Of a stretch of 62,934 nucleotides of DNA, positions 1-5,682 are shown piece after piece. The stretch comes from a virus: positions 1-62,934 of IMG/VR virus record IMGVR_UViG_3300029309_000024. One strand, given 5' to 3'. Within the stretch, counting starts at the first letter, position 1. Each line of letters opens with the position of its first letter. The translations under genes and the position numbers were made by a program. The notes beneath the pieces were generated by a model. That model saw only the letters and a list, made by a program, of their open reading frames with translations, made no database searches and was not told where the DNA came from.

Positions 1-154
1 ATATTTCGTTTAGGTCTTTTTTAGTTATATAGTCTTCTACTTGTTCCATAAGTTCAATTGACTCATTTTTACTATTGGTCATATCCATTAATCTGGACAT
101 GATTACACTCATAGGATTATAATCATATAACCTATAAAAGTATTCTAATTCTCC
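1..154. repeat. Terminal near-identical repeat, left copy
   Basis: Matches positions 62781-62934 at 148 of 154 bases. Mismatches are at 13, 53, 56, 59, 61 and 77. The repeat lies inside one coding sequence, and the two versions differ only conservatively in protein (S/A and E/D). This fits a circular or terminally redundant genome whose ends were assembled from closely related strains. A true gene duplication is less likely because both copies are cut by the window edges. Confidence 0.9.
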
Positions 155-175
155 TTTTGTTAATTTTCTAGTCAT
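1..175 (-). CDS. Small unknown protein, 3' end cut by window edge
   Basis: The reading frame starts at 175 after the recurrent AAATAACTATG context and runs off the left edge after 58 codons without a stop. The right-end copy supplies the missing end, giving a complete protein of 58 residues ending ...KKDLNEI. It is charged and Met-rich (YNPMSVIMSRLMDM), with no recognised domain. It belongs to the leftward series of small early genes. Confidence 0.75.
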   Translation of the reverse strand, partial: MTRKLTKGELEYFYRLYDYNPMSVIMSRLMDMTNSKNESIELMEQVEDYITKKDLNEI

Positions 176-186
176 AGTTATTTATT

Positions 187-351
187 TTATTCTAAGTTTA
201 ACATTTCATCTAAAGTTCTTACTATTTGGTTTCTTAAATAGTTTCTTTGGTTATGGTTTAAACATTTGAATGTATCAACATCCAAGTTTGAAGTTGTTAT
301 TGATTCAACAACTTGTTGTAATTTATCTATTTGGTTAAAGTTTATATACAT
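187..351 (-). CDS. Small unknown protein, 54 aa
   Basis: Starts MYINFNQIDKLQQVVE and ends in LDEMLNLE. It looks like an all-helical, Asn/Gln-rich peptide with no recognised family. The ATG at 351 is preceded by AAAATAAATAACT, like its neighbours, and the 31-bp promoter-like element at 378-408 lies just upstream. The stop is 11 bases before the next start (175), so the two genes are probably cotranscribed. Confidence 0.7.
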   Translation of the reverse strand: MYINFNQIDKLQQVVESITTSNLDVDTFKCLNHNQRNYLRNQIVRTLDEMLNLE

Positions 352-377
352 AGTTATTTATTTTTAGTTTCATTATT

Positions 378-408
378 ATTATCCAAGTTTAATCGTTTTT
401 GTTACGTA
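378..408 (-). promoter_or_regulatory. 31-bp early promoter-like element, copy A
   Basis: Read on the minus strand it has ACGT, six bases, AACGA, nine bases, then GATAAT. It lies about 27 bases upstream of the start at 351 and overlaps the last codons of the 389-628 gene. This is the only copy that intrudes into coding sequence. Confidence 0.7.
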
Positions 409-628
409 TGATTTTGAAATGAAATTCATCAAAGTAGTCTTTGAAATCTTCCCCAGTATTATAATATTCCTCATACCATTTTTTGAGTTGGTTGTAAGTC
501 CCTTCAAATTCGACAACATCAGTATTTGTCATTTCATAATAGTCTGTAATTTTCAAACCAAAATTGTTAAATGTTATTAATATAGTGGAAATATCCATTA
601 TATCAAAAGTTATTTTAAATGTATCCAT
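389..628 (-). CDS. Small acidic unknown protein, 79 aa
   Basis: Begins MDTFKITFDIMDISTI and has an acidic, aromatic C-terminal half (WYEEYYNTGEDFKDYFDEF). A pattern of beta strand, TNTDVVEFEGTYNQL and helix suggests a small alpha/beta domain, but no family is recognised. It has a long upstream region (629-990) with two promoter-like elements and a hairpin, so it probably heads its own transcript. Its final codons overlap element A. Confidence 0.75.
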   Translation of the reverse strand: MDTFKITFDIMDISTILITFNNFGLKITDYYEMTNTDVVEFEGTYNQLKKWYEEYYNTGEDFKDYFDEFHFKIIRNKND

Positions 629-667
629 AAAAGTATGTTTTTTATTTGTTAGTTATTTTAATTGTAC

Positions 668-695
668 AGGTATAGACCAAGGTCTAAAAGTACCT
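668..695. other. Two-tier hairpin in the leader of the 389-628 gene
   Basis: AGGTA/TACCT (5 bp) flanks TAGACC/GGTCTA (6 bp) with a two-base AA loop and a four-base bulge at 687-690. On the minus strand it lies about 40 bases before the start at 628, as a leader hairpin. On the plus strand TTTTAT follows, so it could alternatively act as a weak plus-strand terminator. Confidence 0.5.
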
Positions 696-708
696 TTTAT
701 AAAAAAGA

Positions 709-752
709 TGACATTAGGTTATATAATATATATAAGTAATAATCTATTGTCA
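709..752. promoter_or_regulatory. Dyad flanking an AT core, copy 1 (operator/promoter candidate)
   Basis: Arms TGACATTAG and CTATTGTCA are complementary at 8 of 9 positions and flank TTATATAATATAT. A second version is found at 3203-3245 in the other large intergenic gap. The resemblance between the two gaps suggests a shared regulator or promoter. Direction is not determined. Confidence 0.5.
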
Positions 753-768
753 TACTTTTTACATTAAT

Positions 769-799
769 ATTATCCTTGTTCAATCGTATTTTCTACGTA
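769..799 (-). promoter_or_regulatory. 31-bp early promoter-like element, copy B
   Basis: On the minus strand: ACGT, N6, TACGA, N9, GATAAT. It is one of two tandem copies upstream of the 389-628 gene. The other, copy C, starts 68 bases further upstream. Confidence 0.75.
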
Positions 800-836
800 T
801 CTTTTTATTCCGAGCGAAGCGAGGGGGCCTAACTAT

Positions 837-867
837 ATTATCAGTAGTGATTCGTATTTCCTACGTT
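837..867 (-). promoter_or_regulatory. 31-bp early promoter-like element, copy C
   Basis: Same spacing as the other copies (ACGT, N6, TACGA, N9, GATAAT on the minus strand). Immediately upstream on the minus strand lie the tandem CTATACA repeats at 870-900. Confidence 0.75.
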
Positions 868-869
868 TT

Positions 870-900
870 GCTATACATGCTATACATATATACTATACAC
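870..900. repeat. Short tandem repeats of CTATACA
   Basis: GCTATACAT occurs twice back to back (870-878, 879-887), followed by ACTATACAC (892-900). The repeats sit beside promoter-like element C. The related string TGCTATACG precedes several other copies of the 31-bp element on the minus strand, so this may be an accessory protein site. Confidence 0.5.
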
Positions 901-990
901 GAAAGCCCATTCCCCCGTGACTACATCCCGCAATGCAGGACTGTTTCTGGGGTACTACGGGTTATCTTCCGCGAACTTAAAAACTAACTA
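901..990. other. GC-rich non-coding stretch
   Basis: About 85 bases visibly richer in G+C than the flanking AT-rich DNA. They lie between the C-element region and the 3' end of the 991-1545 gene. No convincing frame was found on either strand. It could be the leading part of an untranslated RNA or a protein-binding region. Confidence 0.4.
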
Positions 991-1545
991 TTATCCTTTA
1001 ATAGCTTCAACATATTTAGCTTTGGACCACCTGTATTTCTCAGGGACATTTATTCCACATGCCTCAAGGTATTCCCAGTTAAGCACGAAGCCATCAGTTT
1101 TTGTATTTGTTTCTTCAGTGAATATCTTTACATATTCATTTTTATAACCTACGTTTTTCGCAAGCATATCTGATATACTAGATTTGTAACCTATTATATC
1201 GTAGTTGGATTTATTAAATCCTATTAATACACCCTTCTTAATATCTTTAGCAAAGTTAGTTTTAGATTTAACTTCCTCTAAAGCAAGGGTCATATTGGTA
1301 TGCCAGTCCCAATCTGGGTCCCACGTAGATTCTTTATCTATTGTATTCCATATATTTTCAATACTTTTCCCGTCATAGTTTATGACTTGTAGTTCACCTC
1401 CGTAGGAGTCATCCCAACAGTTACATATCTTTTTGTTATCAAAGTATACATCCCATTCTTGAGAAGGTCCATCGTGTCCACGCATTGTTTTAATGTTTTT
1501 TGCAGTAGCGCGGTTGTAAAATTCATTTAATGTTATTTTATTCAT
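991..1545 (-). CDS. Unknown early protein, 184 aa
   Basis: The largest gene in this part of the early region. An aromatic stretch reads CNCWDDSYGGELQVINYDG at about residues 41-60, followed by WDPDWDWHTN. The C-terminal part looks like a basic helical segment (EKYRWSKAKYVEAIKG). No signal peptide or membrane segment is seen and no family is recognised. Promoter-like element D lies about 40 bases upstream of the start, which has the usual CAATAACTATG context. Confidence 0.75.
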   Translation of the reverse strand: MNKITLNEFYNRATAKNIKTMRGHDGPSQEWDVYFDNKKICNCWDDSYGGELQVINYDGKSIENIWNTIDKESTWDPDWDWHTNMTLALEEVKSKTNFAKDIKKGVLIGFNKSNYDIIGYKSSISDMLAKNVGYKNEYVKIFTEETNTKTDGFVLNWEYLEACGINVPEKYRWSKAKYVEAIKG

Positions 1546-1584
1546 AGTTATTGTTTTTAGTTATTATTATTATTATTCGTATAT

Positions 1585-1615
1585 ATTATCCGAGTACCCT
1601 CGTAGTTTTGACGTA
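1585..1615 (-). promoter_or_regulatory. 31-bp early promoter-like element, copy D
   Basis: ACGT, N6, TACGA, N9, GATAAT on the minus strand, preceded by TTTGCTAT. It lies 40 bases upstream of the start at 1545 and after the stop of the 1627-1773 gene. Confidence 0.75.
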
Positions 1616-1626
1616 TAGCAAAAATG

Positions 1627-1773
1627 TTATTTGTTCATTGCCGCTGTCAAAAGTAATTCAAAGTTGTGGTCAAGTATTTCATCAACCGCTTGTCTGAAGT
1701 CATCAGAGCTGATCGAGCCATCTCTGTACGCGTCTGCGTGGAATTGTATTTCATTTAATATTTCAGTTCTCAT
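1627..1773 (-). CDS. Small unknown protein, 48 aa
   Basis: MRTEILNEIQFHADAYRDGS followed by an acidic helical tail. SSDDFRQAVDEIL resembles one helix of a small helical bundle. The start at 1773 is only two bases after the stop of the upstream gene: the TAA of that gene is embedded in the AAATAACTATG start context. No known family. Confidence 0.7.
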   Translation of the reverse strand: MRTEILNEIQFHADAYRDGSISSDDFRQAVDEILDHNFELLLTAAMNK

Positions 1774-1775
1774 AG

Positions 1776-1901
1776 TTATTTAGTTTTAAGTTCACAATTA
1801 TAAATTTTATCTTCGAGTTCCATTATATATTCCACACCCCATTGTGTGTCTTGATATATAATTTCATATAATTCATCATATCTTTTTTTATTATATTCCA
1901 T
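1776..1901 (-). CDS. Small unknown protein, 41 aa
   Basis: MEYNKKRYDELYEIIYQDTQ... is a charged, Tyr-rich helical peptide. It starts at 1901 after AAAATAAATAACT, with promoter-like element E at 1927-1957. Translational coupling with the next gene (1773) is likely because the stop and start are two bases apart. Confidence 0.65.
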   Translation of the reverse strand: MEYNKKRYDELYEIIYQDTQWGVEYIMELEDKIYNCELKTK

Positions 1902-1926
1902 AGTTATTTATTTTAAGTTCATATAT

Positions 1927-1957
1927 ATTATCAATTTAAGTTCGTAGTTATGGCGTA
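1927..1957 (-). promoter_or_regulatory. 31-bp early promoter-like element, copy E
   Basis: ACGC (in place of ACGT), N6, TACGA, N9, GATAAT on the minus strand. It is preceded by TTTGCTAT as in copy D and lies 26 bases upstream of the start at 1901. Confidence 0.7.
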
Positions 1958-1966
1958 TAGCAAATT

Positions 1967-2143
1967 TTATTTAAAGTCAATTAGCGTTGGGCATTCGTCT
2001 TGAACCATACCCATTTCCCATACTACTTCCAGATGTTTTCTGTCTAAGTCGTACTTGCTTAGTATTTCATTTATACAATCGTCTTTTGATACACCCTGTG
2101 CCTGGCACTGGTCCATGTATTCTAAAAAGTATTCTATTATCAT
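1967..2143 (-). CDS. Small acidic unknown protein, 58 aa
   Basis: MIIEYFLEYMDQCQAQGVSK begins an acidic helical protein with three cysteines and the C-terminus DECPTLIDFK. No domain is recognised. The start context at 2143 is AAATAAATAACT. The stop lies seven bases before the next gene begins at 2150, on the upstream side, so the two form a tight unit. Confidence 0.7.
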   Translation of the reverse strand: MIIEYFLEYMDQCQAQGVSKDDCINEILSKYDLDRKHLEVVWEMGMVQDECPTLIDFK

Positions 2144-2149
2144 AGTTAT

Positions 2150-2353
2150 TTATTTATTTGTTACTTTATCGATCCACCATTGTGGTCTTGGTTTGTATGT
2201 TTGTTCATGTAGTTTTTGTAAATCTACGAGGTTGTTAGCTTCGTGCATGAGGTCTTTCTTGTAAAGTTCATGTAACGCCATGACAGACTTGCCAGGGTTT
2301 TCTTTCATTATTTTATAGAATCTGTTAAATTCTTTTTTAGATATTATTTTCAT
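2150..2353 (-). CDS. Small basic unknown protein, 67 aa
   Basis: MKIISKKEFNRFYKIMKENP... is a Lys-rich helical protein with two predicted helices and a PRPQWWIDKV C-terminus. No family is recognised. Promoter-like element F sits 23 bases upstream of the start at 2353. Confidence 0.7.
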   Translation of the reverse strand: MKIISKKEFNRFYKIMKENPGKSVMALHELYKKDLMHEANNLVDLQKLHEQTYKPRPQWWIDKVTNK

Positions 2354-2375
2354 AGTTATTAAGTTTTACATTTAT

Positions 2376-2406
2376 ATTATCATTAAGTCATCGTAGTAGT
2401 GACGTA
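2376..2406 (-). promoter_or_regulatory. 31-bp early promoter-like element, copy F
   Basis: ACGT, N6, TACGA, N9, GATAAT on the minus strand, preceded by TGCTAT. It fills the gap between the 2413-2607 and 2150-2353 genes. Confidence 0.75.
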
Positions 2407-2412
2407 TAGCAT

Positions 2413-2607
2413 TTACGCTTGTCTGAGTCCTTCCCACTTACAGTGCGAGTAATACTCCTTGTTACCGTGATACGTCCACAGCGCGTTTCGGCTGTAACTC
2501 GGTTTCGTACTGGATTTAATCTTATCCGTAGTTCCGAACGTGATACGTTTGTTAGTCCACGTGTTTTGTGTTTTTACTTTCTTTCGTAGTTTTTCTAGTT
2601 TAGTCAT
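2413..2607 (-). CDS. Small basic unknown protein, 64 aa
   Basis: MTKLEKLRKKVKTQNTWTNK is followed by a Ser/Thr/Lys-rich stretch and a C-terminus with Trp, His and Cys (SHCKWEGLRQA). The strong positive charge suggests nucleic acid binding, which is inference only. The start at 2607 is chosen over a longer frame that would run through the structured RNA element at 2629-2675. It is probably cotranscribed with the 2700-2924 gene. Confidence 0.65.
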   Translation of the reverse strand: MTKLEKLRKKVKTQNTWTNKRITFGTTDKIKSSTKPSYSRNALWTYHGNKEYYSHCKWEGLRQA

Positions 2608-2628
2608 AATAATTGTTTTTAAGATTAG

Positions 2629-2675
2629 AACGCGTGGCGGGAGTCGAACCCGCACCTTAGTACCGTAGCACGCGC
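2629..2675 (-). ncRNA. tRNA-like minihelix (acceptor stem plus T arm only)
   Basis: On the minus strand GCGCGTG (2669-2675) can pair with CACGCGT (2630-2636) over seven base pairs. The 3' strand is directly preceded by a standard T arm: GCGGG, loop TTCGACT, CCCGC (2637-2653). Only 15 bases separate the acceptor 5' strand from the T arm, so D and anticodon arms are missing. It lies between two small genes and may be a decayed tRNA or an RNase P/tRNA-enzyme target in the mRNA. Confidence 0.45.
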
Positions 2676-2699
2676 TGTTGTTCATGAACCGAACTTTAA

Positions 2700-2924
2700 T
2701 TAATCAACATAGTCAAAGTCAAATTCTTGTAAATAGTAGTCATTGTTTATTTTGACATAGTTAGGCAAGAATGATGTTGTTTGCCATTTGTTATTTAGTT
2801 TAAGTAAGCTTTGAGTTTTGTTACAAAGTTTAGTTAAGATTTCAAGGTTGATTATCTTTTTGTTATTAGATAAAGTTGAAATTATGTATTGATTTTTTGA
2901 TTTATTATATTTAATTTTTTGCAT
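2700..2924 (-). CDS. Small basic unknown protein, 74 aa; first gene of the leftward arm
   Basis: Asn/Lys/Ile-rich (MQKIKYNKSKNQYIISTLSN...), ending in an acidic, aromatic tail (YYLQEFDFDYVD). No family is recognised. It is the promoter-proximal gene of the minus arm, 27 bases downstream of promoter-like element G, so it should be among the first genes transcribed. Confidence 0.7.
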   Translation of the reverse strand: MQKIKYNKSKNQYIISTLSNNKKIINLEILTKLCNKTQSLLKLNNKWQTTSFLPNYVKINNDYYLQEFDFDYVD

Positions 2925-2950
2925 AATTATTAATTTTAAAGTTCATATAT

Positions 2951-2981
2951 ATTATCTAAATGAAGTCGTATTAAAGACGTA
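2951..2981 (-). promoter_or_regulatory. 31-bp early promoter-like element, copy G
   Basis: ACGT, N6, TACGA, N9, GATAAT on the minus strand, preceded by TGCTAT. It is the outermost copy, facing left from the divergent control region, and would drive the 2700-2924 gene. Confidence 0.75.
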
Positions 2982-3115
2982 TAGCATCCGGGATCCGGGA
3001 CCGGGATCACGCAACACGCAAACGCGAAACGAGCACACACCCCCAGGTAGTAGTCACACCGCACAGCTGTACACAGCAAAAGGCAAAAACTCCGGGCAAA
3101 AACACGCAAAACAGG

Positions 3116-3127
3116 GCCCCGTGGGGC
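3116..3127. other. GC hairpin
   Basis: GCCCC-GT-GGGGC is a perfect five-base-pair stem with a two-base loop, next to the terminator-like hairpin. The very small loop suggests a cruciform or protein-bound dyad rather than a classical terminator. Confidence 0.4.
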
Positions 3128-3128
3128 T

Positions 3129-3150
3129 AAAAAAAAGCATTCCGGTATGC
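3129..3150 (-). terminator. Rho-independent terminator-like hairpin, leftward
   Basis: On the minus strand GCAT-ACCGGA-ATGC is followed by eight T. It would stop leftward transcripts that start near the AT-rich dyad at 3203-3245, giving a short RNA. It could otherwise insulate the leftward arm. Confidence 0.5.
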
Positions 3151-3202
3151 AGCGGTGTCACGTAAAATATGTATATAACATTTCAGTTCTATATATCTAA
3201 TA

Positions 3203-3245
3203 CGACATTAGCTTATATAATATATTAAATAGAGTTCTACTGTCA
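3203..3245. promoter_or_regulatory. Dyad flanking an AT core, copy 2; probable rightward promoter region
   Basis: CGACATTAG and CTACTGTCA flank TTATATAATATAT, resembling the copy at 709-752. In plus orientation the sequence reads TACGA, ten bases, TATAAT, which echoes the early element with one extra base of spacing. It lies about 55 bases upstream of the first plus-strand gene (3282). Confidence 0.5.
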
Positions 3246-3281
3246 TATTAAAAAAAAATTTTACGGCGTAATTAATATATT

Positions 3282-3512
3282 ATGAAACAGAAACTTAGTA
3301 AGAAAGCCTTGCTCGCAAAACGTAAGAGGGATTTAGAGTATGCTCTAACACCTAGAAGACGTAAGATGAAAGCGGAGAACCAAAGAAAAAGAAGAGCCGC
3401 TATAAAAGCAGGAAAGAATATTAAAGGTAAAGATTACGATCACAATACCAGACGTTTCATATCTGTTAAAAGAAACAGATCAAAGACGAAGACTACTAAT
3501 AATACCAAGTAG
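3282..3512 (+). CDS. Small basic protein with KGKDYDH motif, 76 aa
   Basis: First gene of the rightward arm. It is highly Lys/Arg-rich, with a helical basic N-terminus (LTPRRRKMKAENQRKRRAAI) and the motif KGKDYDHNTRRF near residue 50. Similar short proteins with a KG(K/M)DYDH motif are common in phages and have been likened to HNH-type or DNA-associated proteins. Binding to DNA or RNA is likely from charge alone. The exact role is unknown. Confidence 0.7.
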   Translation: MKQKLSKKALLAKRKRDLEYALTPRRRKMKAENQRKRRAAIKAGKNIKGKDYDHNTRRFISVKRNRSKTKTTNNTK

Positions 3513-3544
3513 ACTTTAATATTAACCATGTAAACATAAATACC

Positions 3545-3856
3545 ATGACATATTTTTATTACAAAACCTCAACTACCAACGACTCCCAGATAGCAGAGGC
3601 TAACAAAAAGCAATGGGAGCACTTCGCTGATAAAAAGAACTGGCGAATAACTCAATTACCAAATGGATATTACCAAGCGGAATGTGCTGATCCTTGCGAT
3701 TGTGCAGAGGGAAAACCTCTTTGCGATTGCAAGTTTAACGGTATAACAAGAAGAGAAACAATCAAATCGTGTGAAGCTGCAATTGATGCATCTATCGAAC
3801 ACTACAAAAAAAGATTAGACTTCTTAAAAGGACCTAAGGTAGTAAAAACATTTTAG
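3545..3856 (+). CDS. Conserved-looking cysteine-cluster protein, 103 aa
   Basis: Contains a compact Cys/Asp cluster (CADPCDCAEGKPLCDC, about residues 48-63) that could bind a metal or form a knuckle. It is followed by a helix with ETIKSCEAAIDASIEHYKKR. No signal peptide is seen. It lies between the KGKDYDH protein and groEL with short gaps, so it is probably cotranscribed. Function unknown. Confidence 0.7.
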   Translation: MTYFYYKTSTTNDSQIAEANKKQWEHFADKKNWRITQLPNGYYQAECADPCDCAEGKPLCDCKFNGITRRETIKSCEAAIDASIEHYKKRLDFLKGPKVVKTF

Positions 3857-3881
3857 TAACCACTTATAAAAATTAAATTAA

Positions 3882-5444
3882 ATGGAATTCAATAACCCAA
3901 GTGAGATAGTAAAAAACCTTGCATTCGGATCGTCTGCAAGAAACAAAATAATGAAAGGTGTCCAAAAGTTAACGGATGCCGTAGAATCAACTCTAGGTGC
4001 ATCGGGTAAATGTGTTATATACGAAGACGCGTTAGGTAAACCTGTAATCACCAAAGATGGTGTAACTGTAGCAAATTCTGTTGTACTTCTAGATCCCGTA
4101 GAAAATATCGGGGCTACCCTTATAAAAGAAGCAGCTCAGAAAACAGTAAAAGAAGCTGGCGATGGAACCACTACCTCGACCGTCCTAGCTTCATCCATCT
4201 TAAACGAGTGTAATAAGCATAATAAGGTTGATCTAAGATATATCAAAAGCGGTATAGAAAAATCTAAGAATAAAGTATTAGAGTACTTAGACAAGATTAA
4301 AATAGAGGTAACAGATGAAATGTTAACAAGTGTTGCGGCTATATCTGCGAACAATGACGAAGAGCTCGGAGATATAATTGCTGATGCTTACAAAAAAGTC
4401 GGTAAAGATGGTGTTGTATTAATGGAGGAATCTGACGACGAGACCACGTACGTTGAAATCGTAGATGGAGTACAATTCGATTCAGGACTCAAATCACAGC
4501 ACCTCATAACCGACAAAGAAAAGAATAAGGTAGAGCTTGATAATCCTTACGTACTTATAGTTGCTTCAGAAGTGCCTAGCGTAAGAAAGATACAAGCAAT
4601 ACTTGAACACGTTATAAAAGAAAAGAGAAGTTTGTTAATTGTAGCACAGTTAGCTCAGCAACCTTTATCTGCTCTTATAATGAATAAAGTAAAAGGCAAC
4701 ATAAAAGTTAATGTTGTTGATGTGCCCGGGTTTGGCGCGACCAAGCAAGATACGATAGAAGATTTAGCGACAATAACCGGAGCAAAAATTATTTCGGAGG
4801 ATTTAGGAGACGATTTAGATCTTATCCAACCTGATTGCTTAGGTGAAGCAATAAAATCCGTTACAGATGATAATAACACTGTTATTACTATAAAAAAAAT
4901 GCCGCAAGCGGCATTAGATAGAATAGGTGCAGTTAAAAATAAAATCGCGGAAGAAAAGAACGGGTTTATTAAAAAGAAGCTAGAACAACGTCTTGCAATG
5001 CTTTCGGGCGCTGTAGGCGTTTTAAAAGTTGGGGCTAATAGTAAAGTTGAGCTCAAAGAAAAGAAAGATAGAGTTGAAGATGCGATATATGCAACAAAAG
5101 CTGCATTAAGAGACGGTATAGTTCCCGGAGCGGGAATAGCTTTACATAATGCTGCTGATAGTGTTGATACAAAAGTTGTAACAGAAAAAATATTATTAGA
5201 AGCTATAAAGATGCCTTATAAAACTATACTTGCTAATGCTCATATAAACTACGGGCCTAATATGCAAGAAGGGCACGGTGTGAATGTTATAACTGGAAAA
5301 ACTTGTGATTTAGTTAAAGAAGGTATAATTGATCCCGTGTTAGTTACTAAAACAGCATTAATAAATGCAATAAGCGTAGCTACTACAATATTATCAGCTG
5401 ATTGTGTAATTTCAAATGTAAGAATAAATGAAAGCAGTAAATAA
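3882..5444 (+). CDS. groL: GroEL-type group I chaperonin (60 kDa subunit)
   Basis: 520 residues with the group I chaperonin layout: equatorial, intermediate, apical and again equatorial segments. The ATP-binding signature GDGTTTSTVLA lies at about residues 91-101, and the conserved catalytic Asp region (VEDAIYATKAALRDGIVPGAG) at about 396-416. It is slightly shorter than bacterial GroEL and lacks the Gly-Gly-Met C-terminal tail. The GroES gene follows with a 17-base overlap. A phage chaperonin probably folds the capsid or other large virion proteins alongside or instead of host GroEL. Early codons are less AT-biased than in neighbouring genes. Confidence 0.95.
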   Translation: MEFNNPSEIVKNLAFGSSARNKIMKGVQKLTDAVESTLGASGKCVIYEDALGKPVITKDGVTVANSVVLLDPVENIGATLIKEAAQKTVKEAGDGTTTSTVLASSILNECNKHNKVDLRYIKSGIEKSKNKVLEYLDKIKIEVTDEMLTSVAAISANNDEELGDIIADAYKKVGKDGVVLMEESDDETTYVEIVDGVQFDSGLKSQHLITDKEKNKVELDNPYVLIVASEVPSVRKIQAILEHVIKEKRSLLIVAQLAQQPLSALIMNKVKGNIKVNVVDVPGFGATKQDTIEDLATITGAKIISEDLGDDLDLIQPDCLGEAIKSVTDDNNTVITIKKMPQAALDRIGAVKNKIAEEKNGFIKKKLEQRLAMLSGAVGVLKVGANSKVELKEKKDRVEDAIYATKAALRDGIVPGAGIALHNAADSVDTKVVTEKILLEAIKMPYKTILANAHINYGPNMQEGHGVNVITGKTCDLVKEGIIDPVLVTKTALINAISVATTILSADCVISNVRINESSK

Positions 5445-5682
5445 TTACATAATCATAAAAGGTATAAAAGAAGAAAAGAAAACTGATTCTGGGTTTATTA
5501 TGCAAGATGATAAATCAGAATTTAGATATTTGAAAGGGGAGGTTGTAAGTATTGGTGAAAAAACAGAAGCAATAGAATGTGGTAATATTATATATTATGA
5601 CAGACATGCTGGTCACGAAATAATATTTGACAACCAAACATACATCGTAATAAAACAAAACGATGTTGTTATAGTGGAATGA
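5428..5682 (+). CDS. groS: GroES-type co-chaperonin
   Basis: 84 residues matching the single GroES beta-barrel. An N-terminal strand (NNYIIIKGI) is followed by a mobile-loop candidate (KKTDSGFIMQDD) and a GEVVSIGEKT segment. The C-terminus is HEIIFDNQTYIVIKQNDVVIVE, like the terminal strands of GroES. It is shorter than typical GroES (about 95 residues). It overlaps the end of groEL by 17 bases and the next gene by 4 bases, so the three are translationally linked. Confidence 0.85.
   Translation: MKAVNNYIIIKGIKEEKKTDSGFIMQDDKSEFRYLKGEVVSIGEKTEAIECGNIIYYDRHAGHEIIFDNQTYIVIKQNDVVIVE

Larger units (their letters stand above)
2985..3160. other. GC-rich divergent control region with iterated motifs (origin candidate)
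   Basis: A GC-rich island between the two divergent arms with no convincing reading frame. It contains CCGGGATC-type direct repeats (about 2988-3010), ACGCAA repeats (about 3013-3025) and three near-copies of GGCAAAAAC (3082-3090, 3095-3103, 3105-3112). Two hairpins follow. Iterons at a strand switch are typical of replication origins or complex regulatory sites, so an origin is a reasonable inference. Confidence 0.45.

Noticed and set aside
917-1147. Plus-strand frame of 76 codons
   Set aside because: It lies antisense to the end of the well-supported 991-1545 gene and has no start context of the type used here.
2608-2685. Upstream extension of the 2413-2607 gene starting at 2685
   Set aside because: It reads through the tRNA-like minihelix and starts inside structured RNA; the internal ATG at 2607 is a cleaner start.
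2629-3180. tmRNA with T arm at 2637-2653 and 5' part in the GC-rich island
   Set aside because: The T arm resembles tmRNA, but no matching 5' acceptor or tag-frame sequence was found upstream on the minus strand, and a gene lies between.
4655-5056. 133-codon minus-strand frame inside groEL
   Set aside because: Antisense to a clearly recognised chaperonin with conserved motifs.
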